From NCBI GenBank assembly GCA_002340355.1, contig DDLX01000043.1, positions 186,001 through 250,000 on the forward strand: a stretch of 64,000 bases of DNA. The letters are read 5' to 3'. Position numbers and translations under genes: made by a program. Positions within the stretch are counted from its first letter, which is position 1. Each line of letters opens with the position of its first letter. Below the pieces are notes generated by a model that was not told the origin of the DNA, made no database searches, and saw only the letters and a program-made list of their open reading frames with translations. The stretch is from Cytophagales bacterium UBA2561 (GTDB lineage: Bacteria > Bacteroidota > Bacteroidia > Cytophagales > Thermoflexibacteraceae). Of the stretch, positions 45,201 through 53,777 are shown one piece after another.

Positions 45201-47428
45201 TCTCAATTCATGGCTTAGATGCTACTGAATTTCAAATAGTTAATTCATTTGCAACTACTGTGGTGGCTCCAAAGCAAAGCACTCAGTTTACAATAAAATT
45301 ACAGCGAAATAACCCTAATGCAAAACAGGCGAGTGTTCAAATTTTTAGTAATGATCCTGAAAAAAATCCCTATACATTTCAATTACGGGCTGATCGAATT
45401 TTGCCACCACCACCTACCGCAACTCAGATTTTAGCTCAACCATTTCCCGAAGTCCGAGCAGAAATCGTTAAGGGACAGGTTCGATTGGTGTGGCGAGATA
45501 CGTATCTACTTGGAAAACAAGATTTTGAAGTTTATAGAACTAATACGACAACAGGGAAGTCAGAACTGATAGCCACTATGTCTGGACAAGATTTGCAAGA
45601 TAACTTCTTTGTAGAAACGACAGAGCTTCAACCAGAGACTTCTTACACCTATTCGGTTCGAGCAGTTTATAAAAATTTGAGTTCAGAATTTGGCAAAATC
45701 CAAATTGTAACACCACCTTCTCTACCAAAATTAGAGGAAAATAAGAAAATTTGTGAAGGAAATAAAACATCTTTACGAGTAAAAGGTACGGTAAATACCC
45801 AAAAATTTCATTGGTATGAGTCTGATTCTTCAAGTGTTCCATTAAAGGATACGAATGGTCAAGTTATTGAGTCAAGTACTTTTCAAACTCCTATACTCTT
45901 TGCTCCAAAAACATACTATGTCGCCCCTATCGGAAGAGATTTTGAAAGCACAAAACGTTTACCAATTTTGGTCGAAGTTGAACCTAAATCTGAGGCAGTT
46001 ATCTTAAATGATTCTTTAACTCAAATTTGTGAAAATGAATTAGTTATTCTTCATGCCAAATCTGTTTTAGGAGCAAAATATGTTTGGTATCGAGATGGGT
46101 TAAACATTCATCAAGATACAATAAATACGTTGACGGTGAATCGTGCTGGATATTATGTTTTGGAAGTTGAAACTGGAACTTGTAGAACCTATTCAGACAC
46201 AGTAGAAATTCGGATTCTAGAAGTGCCAAAAATAAAATTTCCTAAAGATCAACTGACTACATTTTGTGGCGAAGGAAGTGTTCAGGTTTTGACTGCCAAA
46301 AATGTTGAATATGAATGGTTTACTGAAAATGGAATTTTCCTTACCAAAGGAAACCAACTTAATACTATGATTTCAGGTAACTTCCAAATTAAAGCGACTC
46401 ATGTGAATGGCTGTTCAGAAATGAGTGAAATTGAAGTAGTTGTACATCCTTATCCTGTAGCTCCTTTGATTTCAGTAAATAATCCAATTTGTGAAGGCAA
46501 GAAAGTACAGTTTCAAGTCGAAAAAATTCCAAATGCCACGTATCATTGGCAGGGGTTTTTATTGAATTCGAGAGCACAGAATCCAGTATTAGATTATTCA
46601 AATAAATTGAAAAGTGGAAATTATACTTTGACAGTTGATGTGAACGGATGTAAATCTTTTTCTACGGTTCATTTGATAGTTGGCGCAAAGATGGACTATG
46701 AACTCGAAAAAGATAATATTACTTGTTATGGAGCGAAAGATGGGAATATTCATATTAAATCCAAAAATAGTAATTTATTATCGTATCGTTTGGATGAGTT
46801 TGGGCAGATGAAATTTGGCTTAGATGCGACGTTCGATTCATTAGATTATGGTTCTCACTTATTAATTATTGAAAATGAGGAAGGATGTGAACAAATACAT
46901 GAAATTTTTATTGATGAGCCTGAAGATTTTGAAATATCGGTTTTGGATGAAGAAATTACTACAAGTCGTTGGAAATCTGTACAATTGGAAGCATTTGGTG
47001 TAGAAAAATTCAAATGGTTTCCAGCTAATGGTTTGGATAATGATAGTATTGCTAATCCTATAGCAAATCCCCTGAAGACAACTATTTATACTGTAGTTGG
47101 CACGGCTGAAAATGGATGTGAACGAACCTCACAAGTCATAGTAAATGTATTGGGTGAAGACGAAATTTTGCCAAATTTAGTATTAAGTCCAAATGGTGAT
47201 GGTGTGAATGATGTTTGGGAAATCCAAAATATTGAATCGTTTCCAAATGTCAAAATTGAAGTTTATTCTCGTATGGGGTTGAAGGTTTTTGAGCGAACCC
47301 ATTATCAAAACGATTGGGATGGAACACTAGATGGACGCTGGTTGCCTGAAGGAGTGTATTTCTATAAAATTTTATTACCCGAAGAAAATCGAATTTTGGC
47401 AGTTGGTGATTTGAATCTACTTCGCTAA
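42206..47428 (+). CDS. Giant exported M43-type metalloprotease with T9SS type B sorting domain
   Basis: A 1,740-residue secreted protein. Signal peptide, residues 1-28 ('ITAQN'). Pappalysin-like catalytic domain with zinc site H227-E-x-x-H231-x5-H237 ('HEMGHALNLFH') and a Met-turn 'HMNYY'. A GEVED-like domain follows ('GAWADWNNDGDFEDAGETL'), then about five choice-of-anchor-D/Hydin-type repeats ('TFTVHNLGNTTLTF', 'TFTITNTGIVDLTL'), a fibronectin III domain and several cysteine-bearing Ig/PKD-like domains. It ends with the gliding-motility CHU_C domain ('SPNGDGVNDVWEIQNI', 'GVYFYKILL'), which directs export by the type IX system and attachment to the surface. Substrate unknown. Nothing suggests truncation. 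Confidence 0.92.
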   Translation: MNKLSTTFKYYIFAFFIISGFLNSITAQNIHHCGTSHHLQKYLKNHPAYRKIIESNELKIQRNTQVRSQGRVEETLYQIPVVVHVLEDGTGLISDYSIHSAIKNLNDAFRGRGKFLGSPDINIEFVLAQRTPDCQASTGIVRVDARSITGYQNYGIKYNIQGGNETELKKISKWNNLDYYNIWIVSKIDGRTDNITGYAYYPGASSNVDGMVILASHFNESKETLIHEMGHALNLFHTFEGDNDGTQCPPQTDGCGRGAGDCVSDTEAHQRSSTFTCLSGLNSCTSKNYEDNVRFNHMNYYCHSTLFTQGQKQRMRSALEHLRSSLINSEGEDVPEALPVSTCIPTKNALNFLYGTYQIKLDNLTITSSSSQRDGTHYTDNVCLKNSHLKILEKYNLQLSPISSLKHVFGAWADWNNDGDFEDAGETLTTNPSQNTIIFTVPNTTKVGKKLRFRVLADEAKGQQVSPCQLAGRGQIEDFSVKLEKATLSRPEIEVWYSNQLISGASLINFSNVNTGEFSEQTFTVHNLGNTTLTFDNPKITIAGSSDFVIKNNLPASISAGNSANFTIRFTPSSDGLKMATVTIQNNDSDESNYAFGVAARGTFPKIEFSNGSTIFNSASTIANFEKLNLSDKQSQTFNLKNTGTGILHFTDNQIVKLNGSTDFRVLGTLPKQLKAGEQMNFSVEFAPLSVGFKTAQLTISSNLLNSPFIAFISGKGVLPKMKLFQNTKLISNHSSNVHFTSVEVNQAITHNFKIENVGEGYLQIKNLKLTSSTPNVFSLNNVINEFVSSQKNTNLSLNINPKISGKHTAKIEISTNDPTQNPFTFFVTITAMAPKMEVSHLTQILENKKGELDFSTIILGNTSLKKYLKVKNTGNSKLDFSNTSPFSIRGTGAADFQIDFTSLTLNPFEVGIVEIRFKPTAKNHREAELVLSNNTPYTNPFVVKLTGEGIPVEPSLQVDGFPHGVGVANFSGGEFEQISKTFTITNTGIVDLTLNSSISIHGLDATEFQIVNSFATTVVAPKQSTQFTIKLQRNNPNAKQASVQIFSNDPEKNPYTFQLRADRILPPPPTATQILAQPFPEVRAEIVKGQVRLVWRDTYLLGKQDFEVYRTNTTTGKSELIATMSGQDLQDNFFVETTELQPETSYTYSVRAVYKNLSSEFGKIQIVTPPSLPKLEENKKICEGNKTSLRVKGTVNTQKFHWYESDSSSVPLKDTNGQVIESSTFQTPILFAPKTYYVAPIGRDFESTKRLPILVEVEPKSEAVILNDSLTQICENELVILHAKSVLGAKYVWYRDGLNIHQDTINTLTVNRAGYYVLEVETGTCRTYSDTVEIRILEVPKIKFPKDQLTTFCGEGSVQVLTAKNVEYEWFTENGIFLTKGNQLNTMISGNFQIKATHVNGCSEMSEIEVVVHPYPVAPLISVNNPICEGKKVQFQVEKIPNATYHWQGFLLNSRAQNPVLDYSNKLKSGNYTLTVDVNGCKSFSTVHLIVGAKMDYELEKDNITCYGAKDGNIHIKSKNSNLLSYRLDEFGQMKFGLDATFDSLDYGSHLLIIENEEGCEQIHEIFIDEPEDFEISVLDEEITTSRWKSVQLEAFGVEKFKWFPANGLDNDSIANPIANPLKTTIYTVVGTAENGCERTSQVIVNVLGEDEILPNLVLSPNGDGVNDVWEIQNIESFPNVKIEVYSRMGLKVFERTHYQNDWDGTLDGRWLPEGVYFYKILLPEENRILAVGDLNLLR

Positions 47429-47498
47429 TATCAACTATTTGTTTATTCGTATTTTAAAATCATTGTTGAATGTGTTTTCATAACCAATATAATCAAGA

Positions 47499-48911
47499 TT
47501 ATTTCAAATGATAAATATGTTCATCTGTTTTATCTTGCTCATAATCCTGAGCTAAAATAGGGATATTTTTAAATAAAATTGGAATAAATTGAGCTTGATC
47601 AATAATGATTTCAGGCTTATCTTTTTGGAAATTATTATAAATAATTAATAATATATCGTAATAATGTAGATTTTTGAAGTGTTTTTGGGCTAATTTCCAG
47701 TTCAAATAAGGTGTCGCTAATTTATTTTGGTGATAATAAGAAAGTGTTTCGCCGAGTACTAAAATTTTATGAGATTGATCAATAGATGAGGATAAATTAT
47801 TCTGTACAATCAACTTATCATAATTAAATTGTTGAAATCTATCGACTCCATAATACATCCCAAATGAAACCGTTAGCAATGATGCGATTAAGAGGACTAG
47901 ACTTAACTCAGCTAGGAATCGTTTTCGTATCAGCATGAAATAATGAGTCGTGAAAAATGTCAAAGCAGGGACAAACAAAATGAGGTGTGCCGTAGTAAGT
48001 CGAAAACTGAAAACCAAACAAATCGTAACGACCATAAACCAAACCAACATTAAAAATTGACAATTCGTTTGATAATTAATAAAACTGGTGTGTCCAAAAA
48101 AGACTTTCAAAATTCCAAGACAGCCCCAAATAATAGGTGTTGCTACTAATAAACCTAAACTCCAAATATTTAGTAAGCCTGTCGAACTTACACTAAACAA
48201 GGTGAAAATATAGTTAGTGAAAAACTCTTCTAATGCTCCTTTCCAATAATAATACAGCACAATCACTCCAAAGGAGAATGAAATACCATAGATCAGGAGC
48301 ATATATTGTCGAAAAGTAACGGTTCGGAATAGTGCAAATCCTAACATAATGAAAATCAGGAAGAAAACGGCAGGTAAATAGATCATCATGGCAATCCCTA
48401 AGTAAATTCCACTAATTAAAATATCGTCATTATTAGCTTTATCATTAACTGAAAACACCTTATCAATAATTACTAATAGAAGAGTCAGGGCAATAAGTGG
48501 AGGGCTGAGGGTCATCATATCAAAACTAATGACCGAAAAAATAACATATAAAAAAGCAGGAAGATAAGTTTTATCCCGATTTCGGAATTGTTCGCGTCCT
48601 GTCAAAATATAATTAAAGTAAACAGCTTGAATAAAGATAAGAATGCCAGCCAATATATGGTGAATGAAAATTACTTTTCCAAACAGCTCGTCCAAGACCC
48701 AATAAATTCCTGCTGCTAATGGTCCTGTATTGTCCCAAATATCGGCATACATTCGGTAACCATCCCCCATCTTTTCACCAATAATCAGGGCATTGAGTTC
48801 GGGAATTGTCAAAGGGGGAGCATCTAACACGATAGTTAATCGAACTGCTAATAAAATAAACAATACAACCACTAACCGCAATGGGTCATTGACTCGAAAA
48901 AAACTTATCAT
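47499..48911 (-). CDS. DUF6427 family polytopic membrane protein
   Basis: A 470-residue inner-membrane protein with roughly a dozen hydrophobic helices. The N-terminus 'MISFFRVNDPLRLVVVLFIL' fits the Bacteroidota DUF6427 family. A short loop carries 'MYADIWDNTGPLAAGIYWVL', reminiscent of the first periplasmic loop of GT-C type glycosyltransferases, so a lipid-linked sugar role is possible but unproven. The last 90 residues are soluble. It lies directly downstream of rbfA on the same strand (14 bases). Confidence 0.75.
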   Translation of the reverse strand: MISFFRVNDPLRLVVVLFILLAVRLTIVLDAPPLTIPELNALIIGEKMGDGYRMYADIWDNTGPLAAGIYWVLDELFGKVIFIHHILAGILIFIQAVYFNYILTGREQFRNRDKTYLPAFLYVIFSVISFDMMTLSPPLIALTLLLVIIDKVFSVNDKANNDDILISGIYLGIAMMIYLPAVFFLIFIMLGFALFRTVTFRQYMLLIYGISFSFGVIVLYYYWKGALEEFFTNYIFTLFSVSSTGLLNIWSLGLLVATPIIWGCLGILKVFFGHTSFINYQTNCQFLMLVWFMVVTICLVFSFRLTTAHLILFVPALTFFTTHYFMLIRKRFLAELSLVLLIASLLTVSFGMYYGVDRFQQFNYDKLIVQNNLSSSIDQSHKILVLGETLSYYHQNKLATPYLNWKLAQKHFKNLHYYDILLIIYNNFQKDKPEIIIDQAQFIPILFKNIPILAQDYEQDKTDEHIYHLK

Positions 48912-48925
48912 TACTTAGGTTATTT

Positions 48926-49333
48926 TTATAATTTTTTGTAGTTTTCCTCTAAATTATCATCCGATTCTTCGGATGGAATATCTAAAGAGTCCAATAATTT
49001 ATCCATTTTCTCTGCTTCTTCATCTACCTCGTCCAATAAGAAAGTTAATTGAGGCATAGCTCGTAACTGTTTTCCTATTTTTCTGACTAACAGACGTTTA
49101 ATTTGAGCATGTCGTTCTTCAACCTGAAACAAATATTCCTCTTTTTCTTGAGCATTTTGTGTGAAGAAACTTAAATAAACTCGGGCATCTCGTAAGTCAG
49201 GTGTAATTTTAACTTGCGTTACGGTAATGAATAAATTTCCAAATAAATTTTTAGCATCTTGTTGAAAAATAATGCCTAATTCGTTTTGTAAAATACCTGC
49301 TACTCGTTTTTGACGTACTGATTCTGTTTTCAT
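48926..49333 (-). CDS. rbfA: Ribosome-binding factor A
   Basis: A 30S maturation factor that binds 16S rRNA during late assembly and in cold. The 135 residues have the KH-like fold with 'MKTESVRQKRVAGILQNELG', 'ITVTQVKITPDLRDARVYLS' and 'MPQLTFLLDEVDEEAEKMDK' regions, then an acidic tail. Family length is 100-135. It lies 12 bases downstream of the amine oxidase gene on the same strand. Confidence 0.95.
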   Translation of the reverse strand: MKTESVRQKRVAGILQNELGIIFQQDAKNLFGNLFITVTQVKITPDLRDARVYLSFFTQNAQEKEEYLFQVEERHAQIKRLLVRKIGKQLRAMPQLTFLLDEVDEEAEKMDKLLDSLDIPSEESDDNLEENYKKL

Positions 49334-49345
49334 GTTTTATTATTT

Positions 49346-50872
49346 TTAGTTGTTAATTTTTTTGATTTCTCTTAAATCTAATGAAGTTAACTCACTAATT
49401 TCGTCAACAGCATAATTTTTTTGAAGCATCTTTTCGGCAATTTCCATCCGAATCTCGTAGTTCATCCAATTGGAAAGAGCCTGAAATTCAGCCGTAAATT
49501 TATTTTGTAATCCCATCTTCTGAATTTCAAAGTTCGACTTATCTTCTTGGTGAATTTCTACAGTATCTAAAATTTCATCAATTGCTCGATAACCTGTTTC
49601 CATTGCGCCGTGAACCGTTGCAAAATGCCCAAAATCGTTAGTTGCCTCCCCTGCAAAGAAAATCTTACCTGCTATTGGCTGAGCTAAAATTGTTCGAAAC
49701 TGTTCTGAGTTAGGGGCAGGATAGGAGTATAATCCTCTGATATGTGGTTCTTTGTACCAATCAATAATATGTGCTTTCTCAAAATGTTGGCTTGCCTTTT
49801 GGTCAAACATGGCATCCAGATCTTTGAGCATAAAACTAGTTGCTTCGGCATCTTGAGAGCTTAAAAATTTAGCTCGCTCACCACAAATTAGAGCCGTCAA
49901 AACTTGGTTTTCAGCACTTTTCCCACCGTAACCTGTCATCCAATATTGTTGAGCAAAACGCCCTCCGTAAATAATTCCTGTATCTTCACCCCAAAACCGC
50001 TTTTTGAATTTCAAAATAATCTTCATTCCTGCATCCATACCAATCGTTCGAATTGCTTCTAATTTTTCAGGAGGCAAAACAGGTGAAAAAGCAATATCAC
50101 CATCTTTTAAAATTGGAAGGGGAACAGTCAAAATTACTTTATCAGCTAAAAATTCAGTCTTATTGTTAGTTGTAATTTTAATTTTCGATTCAGAATTATC
50201 TGATTGATAATTAATTTTTTGTACGATTTGATTAAGTCTAATTTTATCCAAAATTGGCGCAAAAACTTCTTCAATGATTTCTAAATAATTTCCTTTTTTC
50301 AATAAGAAATTTCGTTCACCTGCACTCCAATTATTATCAAATTCAGCAATACTTTTGATACCAATTTTGCGAAGTGGTGCGCCGTAGGTATTTTCTACTA
50401 AGCTCTCTAAAATGGGAAAATATCTTTTAGGAATTCCTTTTTGTTGAGCATATTCAAATAAAGAAAAATCTTCTTTCCCTTCATATTTCCAGAGATTCTC
50501 AACAAAATTTAAAGTAAGTCGAAAATCTTCATCAGGCATCAAATCTTTTCGAGTAAGTAACTGATTATCTAAGAAATATAATTCTTCTCCGTCATCTTTA
50601 ATCAACTCAGCCTTATGATGTTCCAGCAGTTGAAACCAAATTGAATTATCACCATGTATTTCTTCTGCTCCAAGTTCAATTGGAAAATCAGCAAAATCAT
50701 TCAAAGGTAAGATTCGTCCACCATAACGGTCGGAAGCTTCCAAAATTTCAACCTCAAACCCTAGGCGTTCAGCTAAATAAGCGGCATAAAGTCCTGTGAT
50801 ACCCGCTCCAATAATGACGATTTTTGCCGAGTTTTGGGGACGTGGCAACTCAGCACCCTCAAAAAATGCCAT
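49346..50872 (-). CDS. FAD-dependent amine oxidase family protein
   Basis: A flavin oxidase of the monoamine/polyamine oxidase superfamily. From the ATG at 50872 it has 508 residues; a TTG 25 codons upstream would put an unusual extension before the dinucleotide fold. FAD binding: 'KIVIIGAGITGLYAAYLAER' near residue 18, 'EILEASDRYGGRI', and the C-terminal 'GKIFFAGEATNDFGHFATVH'. There is no signal peptide, so it is cytosolic. The C-terminal 60 residues form an extra helical extension. The amine substrate is not evident. Confidence 0.88.
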   Translation of the reverse strand: MAFFEGAELPRPQNSAKIVIIGAGITGLYAAYLAERLGFEVEILEASDRYGGRILPLNDFADFPIELGAEEIHGDNSIWFQLLEHHKAELIKDDGEELYFLDNQLLTRKDLMPDEDFRLTLNFVENLWKYEGKEDFSLFEYAQQKGIPKRYFPILESLVENTYGAPLRKIGIKSIAEFDNNWSAGERNFLLKKGNYLEIIEEVFAPILDKIRLNQIVQKINYQSDNSESKIKITTNNKTEFLADKVILTVPLPILKDGDIAFSPVLPPEKLEAIRTIGMDAGMKIILKFKKRFWGEDTGIIYGGRFAQQYWMTGYGGKSAENQVLTALICGERAKFLSSQDAEATSFMLKDLDAMFDQKASQHFEKAHIIDWYKEPHIRGLYSYPAPNSEQFRTILAQPIAGKIFFAGEATNDFGHFATVHGAMETGYRAIDEILDTVEIHQEDKSNFEIQKMGLQNKFTAEFQALSNWMNYEIRMEIAEKMLQKNYAVDEISELTSLDLREIKKINN

Positions 50873-51201
50873 GAATTCTGGGATTAGTTTTCCAATTGGC
50901 TCAAAAATACGACAAAATAAATCAATTTTTAGTCCGATAAAATTCAATTTGAGGTATTTACTTTCCGCATTTAGTCTGAAACTCCTAACTTTGCTGTACT
51001 GTTAGACATCCTCTAAGCTAAGCTAGCTTTATCATTTTGTTATTTAAATTTATATTCAAAACTACTCCCTATTGTATTCCGTTTTTTTTAAGGAAAAATT
51101 TTTCTTAGATAGATGTTCTACACTTTAATGCTCAATCATAGCATTACGAACTGATATTCTAAAGAACACTGAATATTGATAACTCACTCGCAATAAATAT
51201 C

Positions 51202-51966
51202 ATGTCAGAAAATACTCAGATCCTATACGAAAATTTTGAGATGCCCCAACTTGGACGTACTCGTCGAATTTGGCTTTATTTACCTTCGAGTTATCATTAT
51301 TCTGATCAACATTATCCTGTTATTTATATGCAGGATGGACAAAACTTATTTGATGAACGTTATGCTGCCTTTGGAGAGTGGGACGTTGATGGGACATTGA
51401 TGCACTTAGAGCGAGAAGGTTTTTCGGGAGCTATCGTTGTTGGGATTGATAACGGCTCAAGTCTTCGGATTGACGAATATTCTCCATATCGAAATGAACA
51501 CGGAGGTGGTGAAGGAGACCAATATGCTGATTTTATAGTAAATACACTAAAACCATACATTGATAGTAAATTTCGAACTTTGCATCAAAGAGAGCATACG
51601 GCTATTGGTGGCAGTTCGATGGGAGGCTTAATTTCCTTGTATGCAGGCTTGAAGTACGAATACGTCTTTGGAAAACTTCTGGTTTTTTCACCGTCTTTGT
51701 GGTTCTCGGAGCAGATTTATGAATTTGCGGTTCATAAAGGAATTCATTACCCTACAAAATATTATTTTCTAGGTGGTGATAGAGAAAGTCCATATATGCG
51801 TGCGCGTATCGGACGAGTGGCAAAAACAATTCAGATGAATGCCCATTCTGATAGTCAGGTTCATGTTGTAATGCGAGAACATGGCGATCATACTGAAAGT
51901 TTTTGGAGAGCTGAATTTGCGGAGGCTTGTCGGTGGTTATTTGAATTTTATCCCGTTTATGCTTAA
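51202..51966 (+). CDS. Esterase D/Fes-type alpha/beta hydrolase
   Basis: A 254-residue cytosolic hydrolase of the putative esterase (esterase D) family. 'VIYMQDGQNLFDERYAAFGEW' region, nucleophile elbow 'IGGSSMGGLISLYAG' and catalytic His in 'MREHGDHTESFW'. Relatives include enterochelin esterase, S-formylglutathione hydrolase and mycolyl transferases. No siderophore genes are near, so the substrate is open. It is convergent with the metallophosphoesterase, 31 bases apart. Confidence 0.87.
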   Translation: MSENTQILYENFEMPQLGRTRRIWLYLPSSYHYSDQHYPVIYMQDGQNLFDERYAAFGEWDVDGTLMHLEREGFSGAIVVGIDNGSSLRIDEYSPYRNEHGGGEGDQYADFIVNTLKPYIDSKFRTLHQREHTAIGGSSMGGLISLYAGLKYEYVFGKLLVFSPSLWFSEQIYEFAVHKGIHYPTKYYFLGGDRESPYMRARIGRVAKTIQMNAHSDSQVHVVMREHGDHTESFWRAEFAEACRWLFEFYPVYA

Positions 51967-51997
51967 ATCAAAGGAATTTTATAAGATTTTATGAAGA

Positions 51998-52822
51998 TTA
52001 AATTGAAATATTATTTTTCTTTAATATCACCACCTTCGAATCTACATTCATTACAATTGACTTATTTTCAAATTCAATTAGTGTCTTTTCCCAATGACAA
52101 TGACCACAGCAAATATTTGATGTATTTTCCTCTTCGATTGCCGCTCTGATTTTGGGATTTCCAATGAATCCTAAACTTGGAAAATCTGGCGTTTCATGAA
52201 GAATGACGAAATCTAATTTCTTCTTCAATAGCTTTTTGAGATTATCTAAATATTCTTTTTCGTCCACTCTGTACGTTTTATCCTTTCGTCCGATTACTCC
52301 ACTTATCCCTCCAATTTTGAGATTGTCTATTTCTTTGACCACCTTATGAAGTAAATAAATATTTTTGGTTGATTTGAATTCCTCCTCTTCTAATTTATTT
52401 CCAAATCTATCATGATTCCCTGCAACTCCTACAACCCACTCAAATTGCTCTTTGAACTTTAACCAAACACTTCTCACATCACCATCTGCACCTCTTTTAT
52501 CTAAGCTGGTAAATAAATCCCCACAAATCAAAACTCCTATTTTCGGATTTTCATTTGTAGTCAACTCTATTTTGATCAGAAATTTTAAGAATTCAGGAAG
52601 TTCTTCACCGACTAATTTGAGATTTCCATTTTTTTCAAGTATTCCTTGCAAATCTGAGCAGATAATCAAAAAATCTACATTCGATTTTTTATGTTCAAAT
52701 TCTCCTAAATAAATTGGTAACTCTTTATGAAGAATTATTGGCTTTCCATTATTTGATTGTGTTCCTGCCTCAAGGTACGAATAAGATTCTATCGGTTTTC
52801 TTTCATCAAGAGTAATTTTCAT
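51998..52822 (-). CDS. Calcineurin-like metallophosphoesterase
   Basis: A 274-residue cytosolic protein with the metallophosphoesterase ligands in order: 'LIICSDLQGI' (D-x-Q in place of the usual D-x-H), 'GVLICGDLFTSLDKRG' (GD), 'GVAGNHDRFG' (GNHD), 'DFVILHETPDFP' (H) and 'ICCGHCHWEK' (GHxH). The D-x-Q variant is notable but could still bind metal. It may cleave phosphodiesters or phosphomonoesters. A separately terminated short transcript on the same strand lies upstream (52891-53068). Confidence 0.83.
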   Translation of the reverse strand: MKITLDERKPIESYSYLEAGTQSNNGKPIILHKELPIYLGEFEHKKSNVDFLIICSDLQGILEKNGNLKLVGEELPEFLKFLIKIELTTNENPKIGVLICGDLFTSLDKRGADGDVRSVWLKFKEQFEWVVGVAGNHDRFGNKLEEEEFKSTKNIYLLHKVVKEIDNLKIGGISGVIGRKDKTYRVDEKEYLDNLKKLLKKKLDFVILHETPDFPSLGFIGNPKIRAAIEEENTSNICCGHCHWEKTLIEFENKSIVMNVDSKVVILKKNNISI

Positions 52823-52890
52823 TTCTTTCTCTTAAAGAGAATGTTTAAATTGAGGCACTTTTTGTGGTTAGTTACTAAAAATTGTATTCG

Positions 52891-52922
52891 AAAAGAAAAA
52901 GGGCATACTAAAATAGCATACC
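52891..52922 (-). terminator. Intrinsic terminator upstream of the metallophosphoesterase
   Basis: A nine-base-pair stem with UUU loop and two wobbles, followed by CTTTTTCTTTT on the minus strand. The strand is fixed by the wobbles. Confidence 0.75.
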
Positions 52923-53068
52923 TTTTCCAACCTTAACCAATAAACAACACATAAAAACACATGCTTGCTGCAAGTAAGGGGCTTGCACCCTTTATATCTC
53001 TATAAACCAGAATACTTACAGGATTATCTAAAGAAGAAATTTGCTTTTAGACTTAATGTTCTTTAGAC
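52891..53068 (-). ncRNA. Candidate terminated leader or small RNA of about 175 nt
   Basis: Transcription from the promoter at 53073-53104 would begin near 53068 and end at the hairpin 52922-52902 (GGTATGCTA with TAGTATGCC, two G-U wobbles valid only on this strand) and its U-rich tail. Within it a 37-codon frame without ATG ends at 52933; its last nine codons from an internal ATG read MCFYVLFIG. A G/T-rich stretch just before the terminator resembles that before the terminator at 31341. It is either an attenuator for the metallophosphoesterase gene or an independent RNA. Confidence 0.5.
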
Positions 53069-53072
53069 ACGA

Positions 53073-53104
53073 CAAAGATACACTATGCAAGGGGGTTTTT
53101 GCAA
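53073..53104 (-). promoter_or_regulatory. Promoter for the short transcript
   Basis: On the minus strand it reads TTG, 21 bases, then TATCTTTG, matching the Bacteroidota consensus in both elements. Confidence 0.6.
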
Positions 53105-53154
53105 AAATTTCAATAAATTTTTCTAATTTTTAGTAAATTCTTAATAAAAACTCT

Positions 53155-53162
53155 TATTTTTG
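53155..53162 (+). promoter_or_regulatory. Candidate -7 element for the Lrp-type gene
   Basis: TATTTTTG matches TAnnTTTG, 28 bases before the ATG at 53190. The -33 region is T-rich without a clear TTG. Confidence 0.4.
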
Positions 53163-53189
53163 AAAAATTACTAATGAGCTGTATAGAAA

Positions 53190-53660
53190 ATGGATAAAAA
53201 TTTAGATATTGATAATATCGATATTAAGATTTTAGCGGAGTTAATGAAGGATGCTAAAACACCCTATACCGAAATTGCGGAACGGGTGTTTGTTTCGGGT
53301 GGCACCGTCCATGTACGGATGAAAAAACTCGAAAAGTTAGGAGTGGTAAGAGGAGCTTCGCTCTCAGTCAATTTTGCCCAATTAGGATATGATATTACCG
53401 CTTTTATTGGGATTTATCTAGAACGAAGTTCTATGTTTGAGGAGGTAGCACAAAAATTGGAACATATTCCTGAAGTATTAAATATTAATTATACTACAGG
53501 TGAATACAGTATGTTTATTCGGATTATTTGTCGAGATACTGCTCATTTGCGAGAAGTCTTGCATGAAAAAATCCAGAGTGTCCCCGGTATTTTCCGTACT
53601 GAAACGATGATTTCGTTACAGGAACGTCTGCATCGTCCACTACAAATTGCTGATTTGTAA
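53190..53660 (+). CDS. Lrp/AsnC family transcriptional regulator
   Basis: A 156-residue regulator with an N-terminal winged helix ('DIKILAELMKDAKTPYTEIA', then 'VSGGTVHVRMKKLEKLGVVR') and a C-terminal RAM ligand-binding domain ('DITAFIGIYLERSS', 'YTTGEYSMFIRIICRD'). Such proteins form octamers that respond to amino acids. The target genes are not evident; it is divergent from the short transcript at 52891-53068, which is a candidate target. Confidence 0.95.
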   Translation: MDKNLDIDNIDIKILAELMKDAKTPYTEIAERVFVSGGTVHVRMKKLEKLGVVRGASLSVNFAQLGYDITAFIGIYLERSSMFEEVAQKLEHIPEVLNINYTTGEYSMFIRIICRDTAHLREVLHEKIQSVPGIFRTETMISLQERLHRPLQIADL

Positions 53661-53777
53661 AAAAATAGACTTTATCACGATTTATTTTGGGTACTTTAAA
53701 ATCGCTGTTGGCTGTGTCTCACAGCTGACAAAAAGACCCAAATTAGAGAACGTAATAATGTCTAATGATCAAGCAAT

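Larger units (their letters stand above)
52823..53189. other. 367-base intergenic region with a short terminated transcript
   Basis: On the minus strand it holds a promoter (53073-53104), about 175 bases of leader containing short open frames, and an intrinsic terminator (52891-52922) before the metallophosphoesterase gene. On the plus strand it holds the -7 match of the Lrp gene (53155). Confidence 0.7.

Noticed and set aside
33960..47428. Reading the TIR and protease genes as a genomic island or prophage
   Set aside because: No integrase, transposase, tRNA, flanking direct repeat or clear composition shift was seen, so mobility is not supported.
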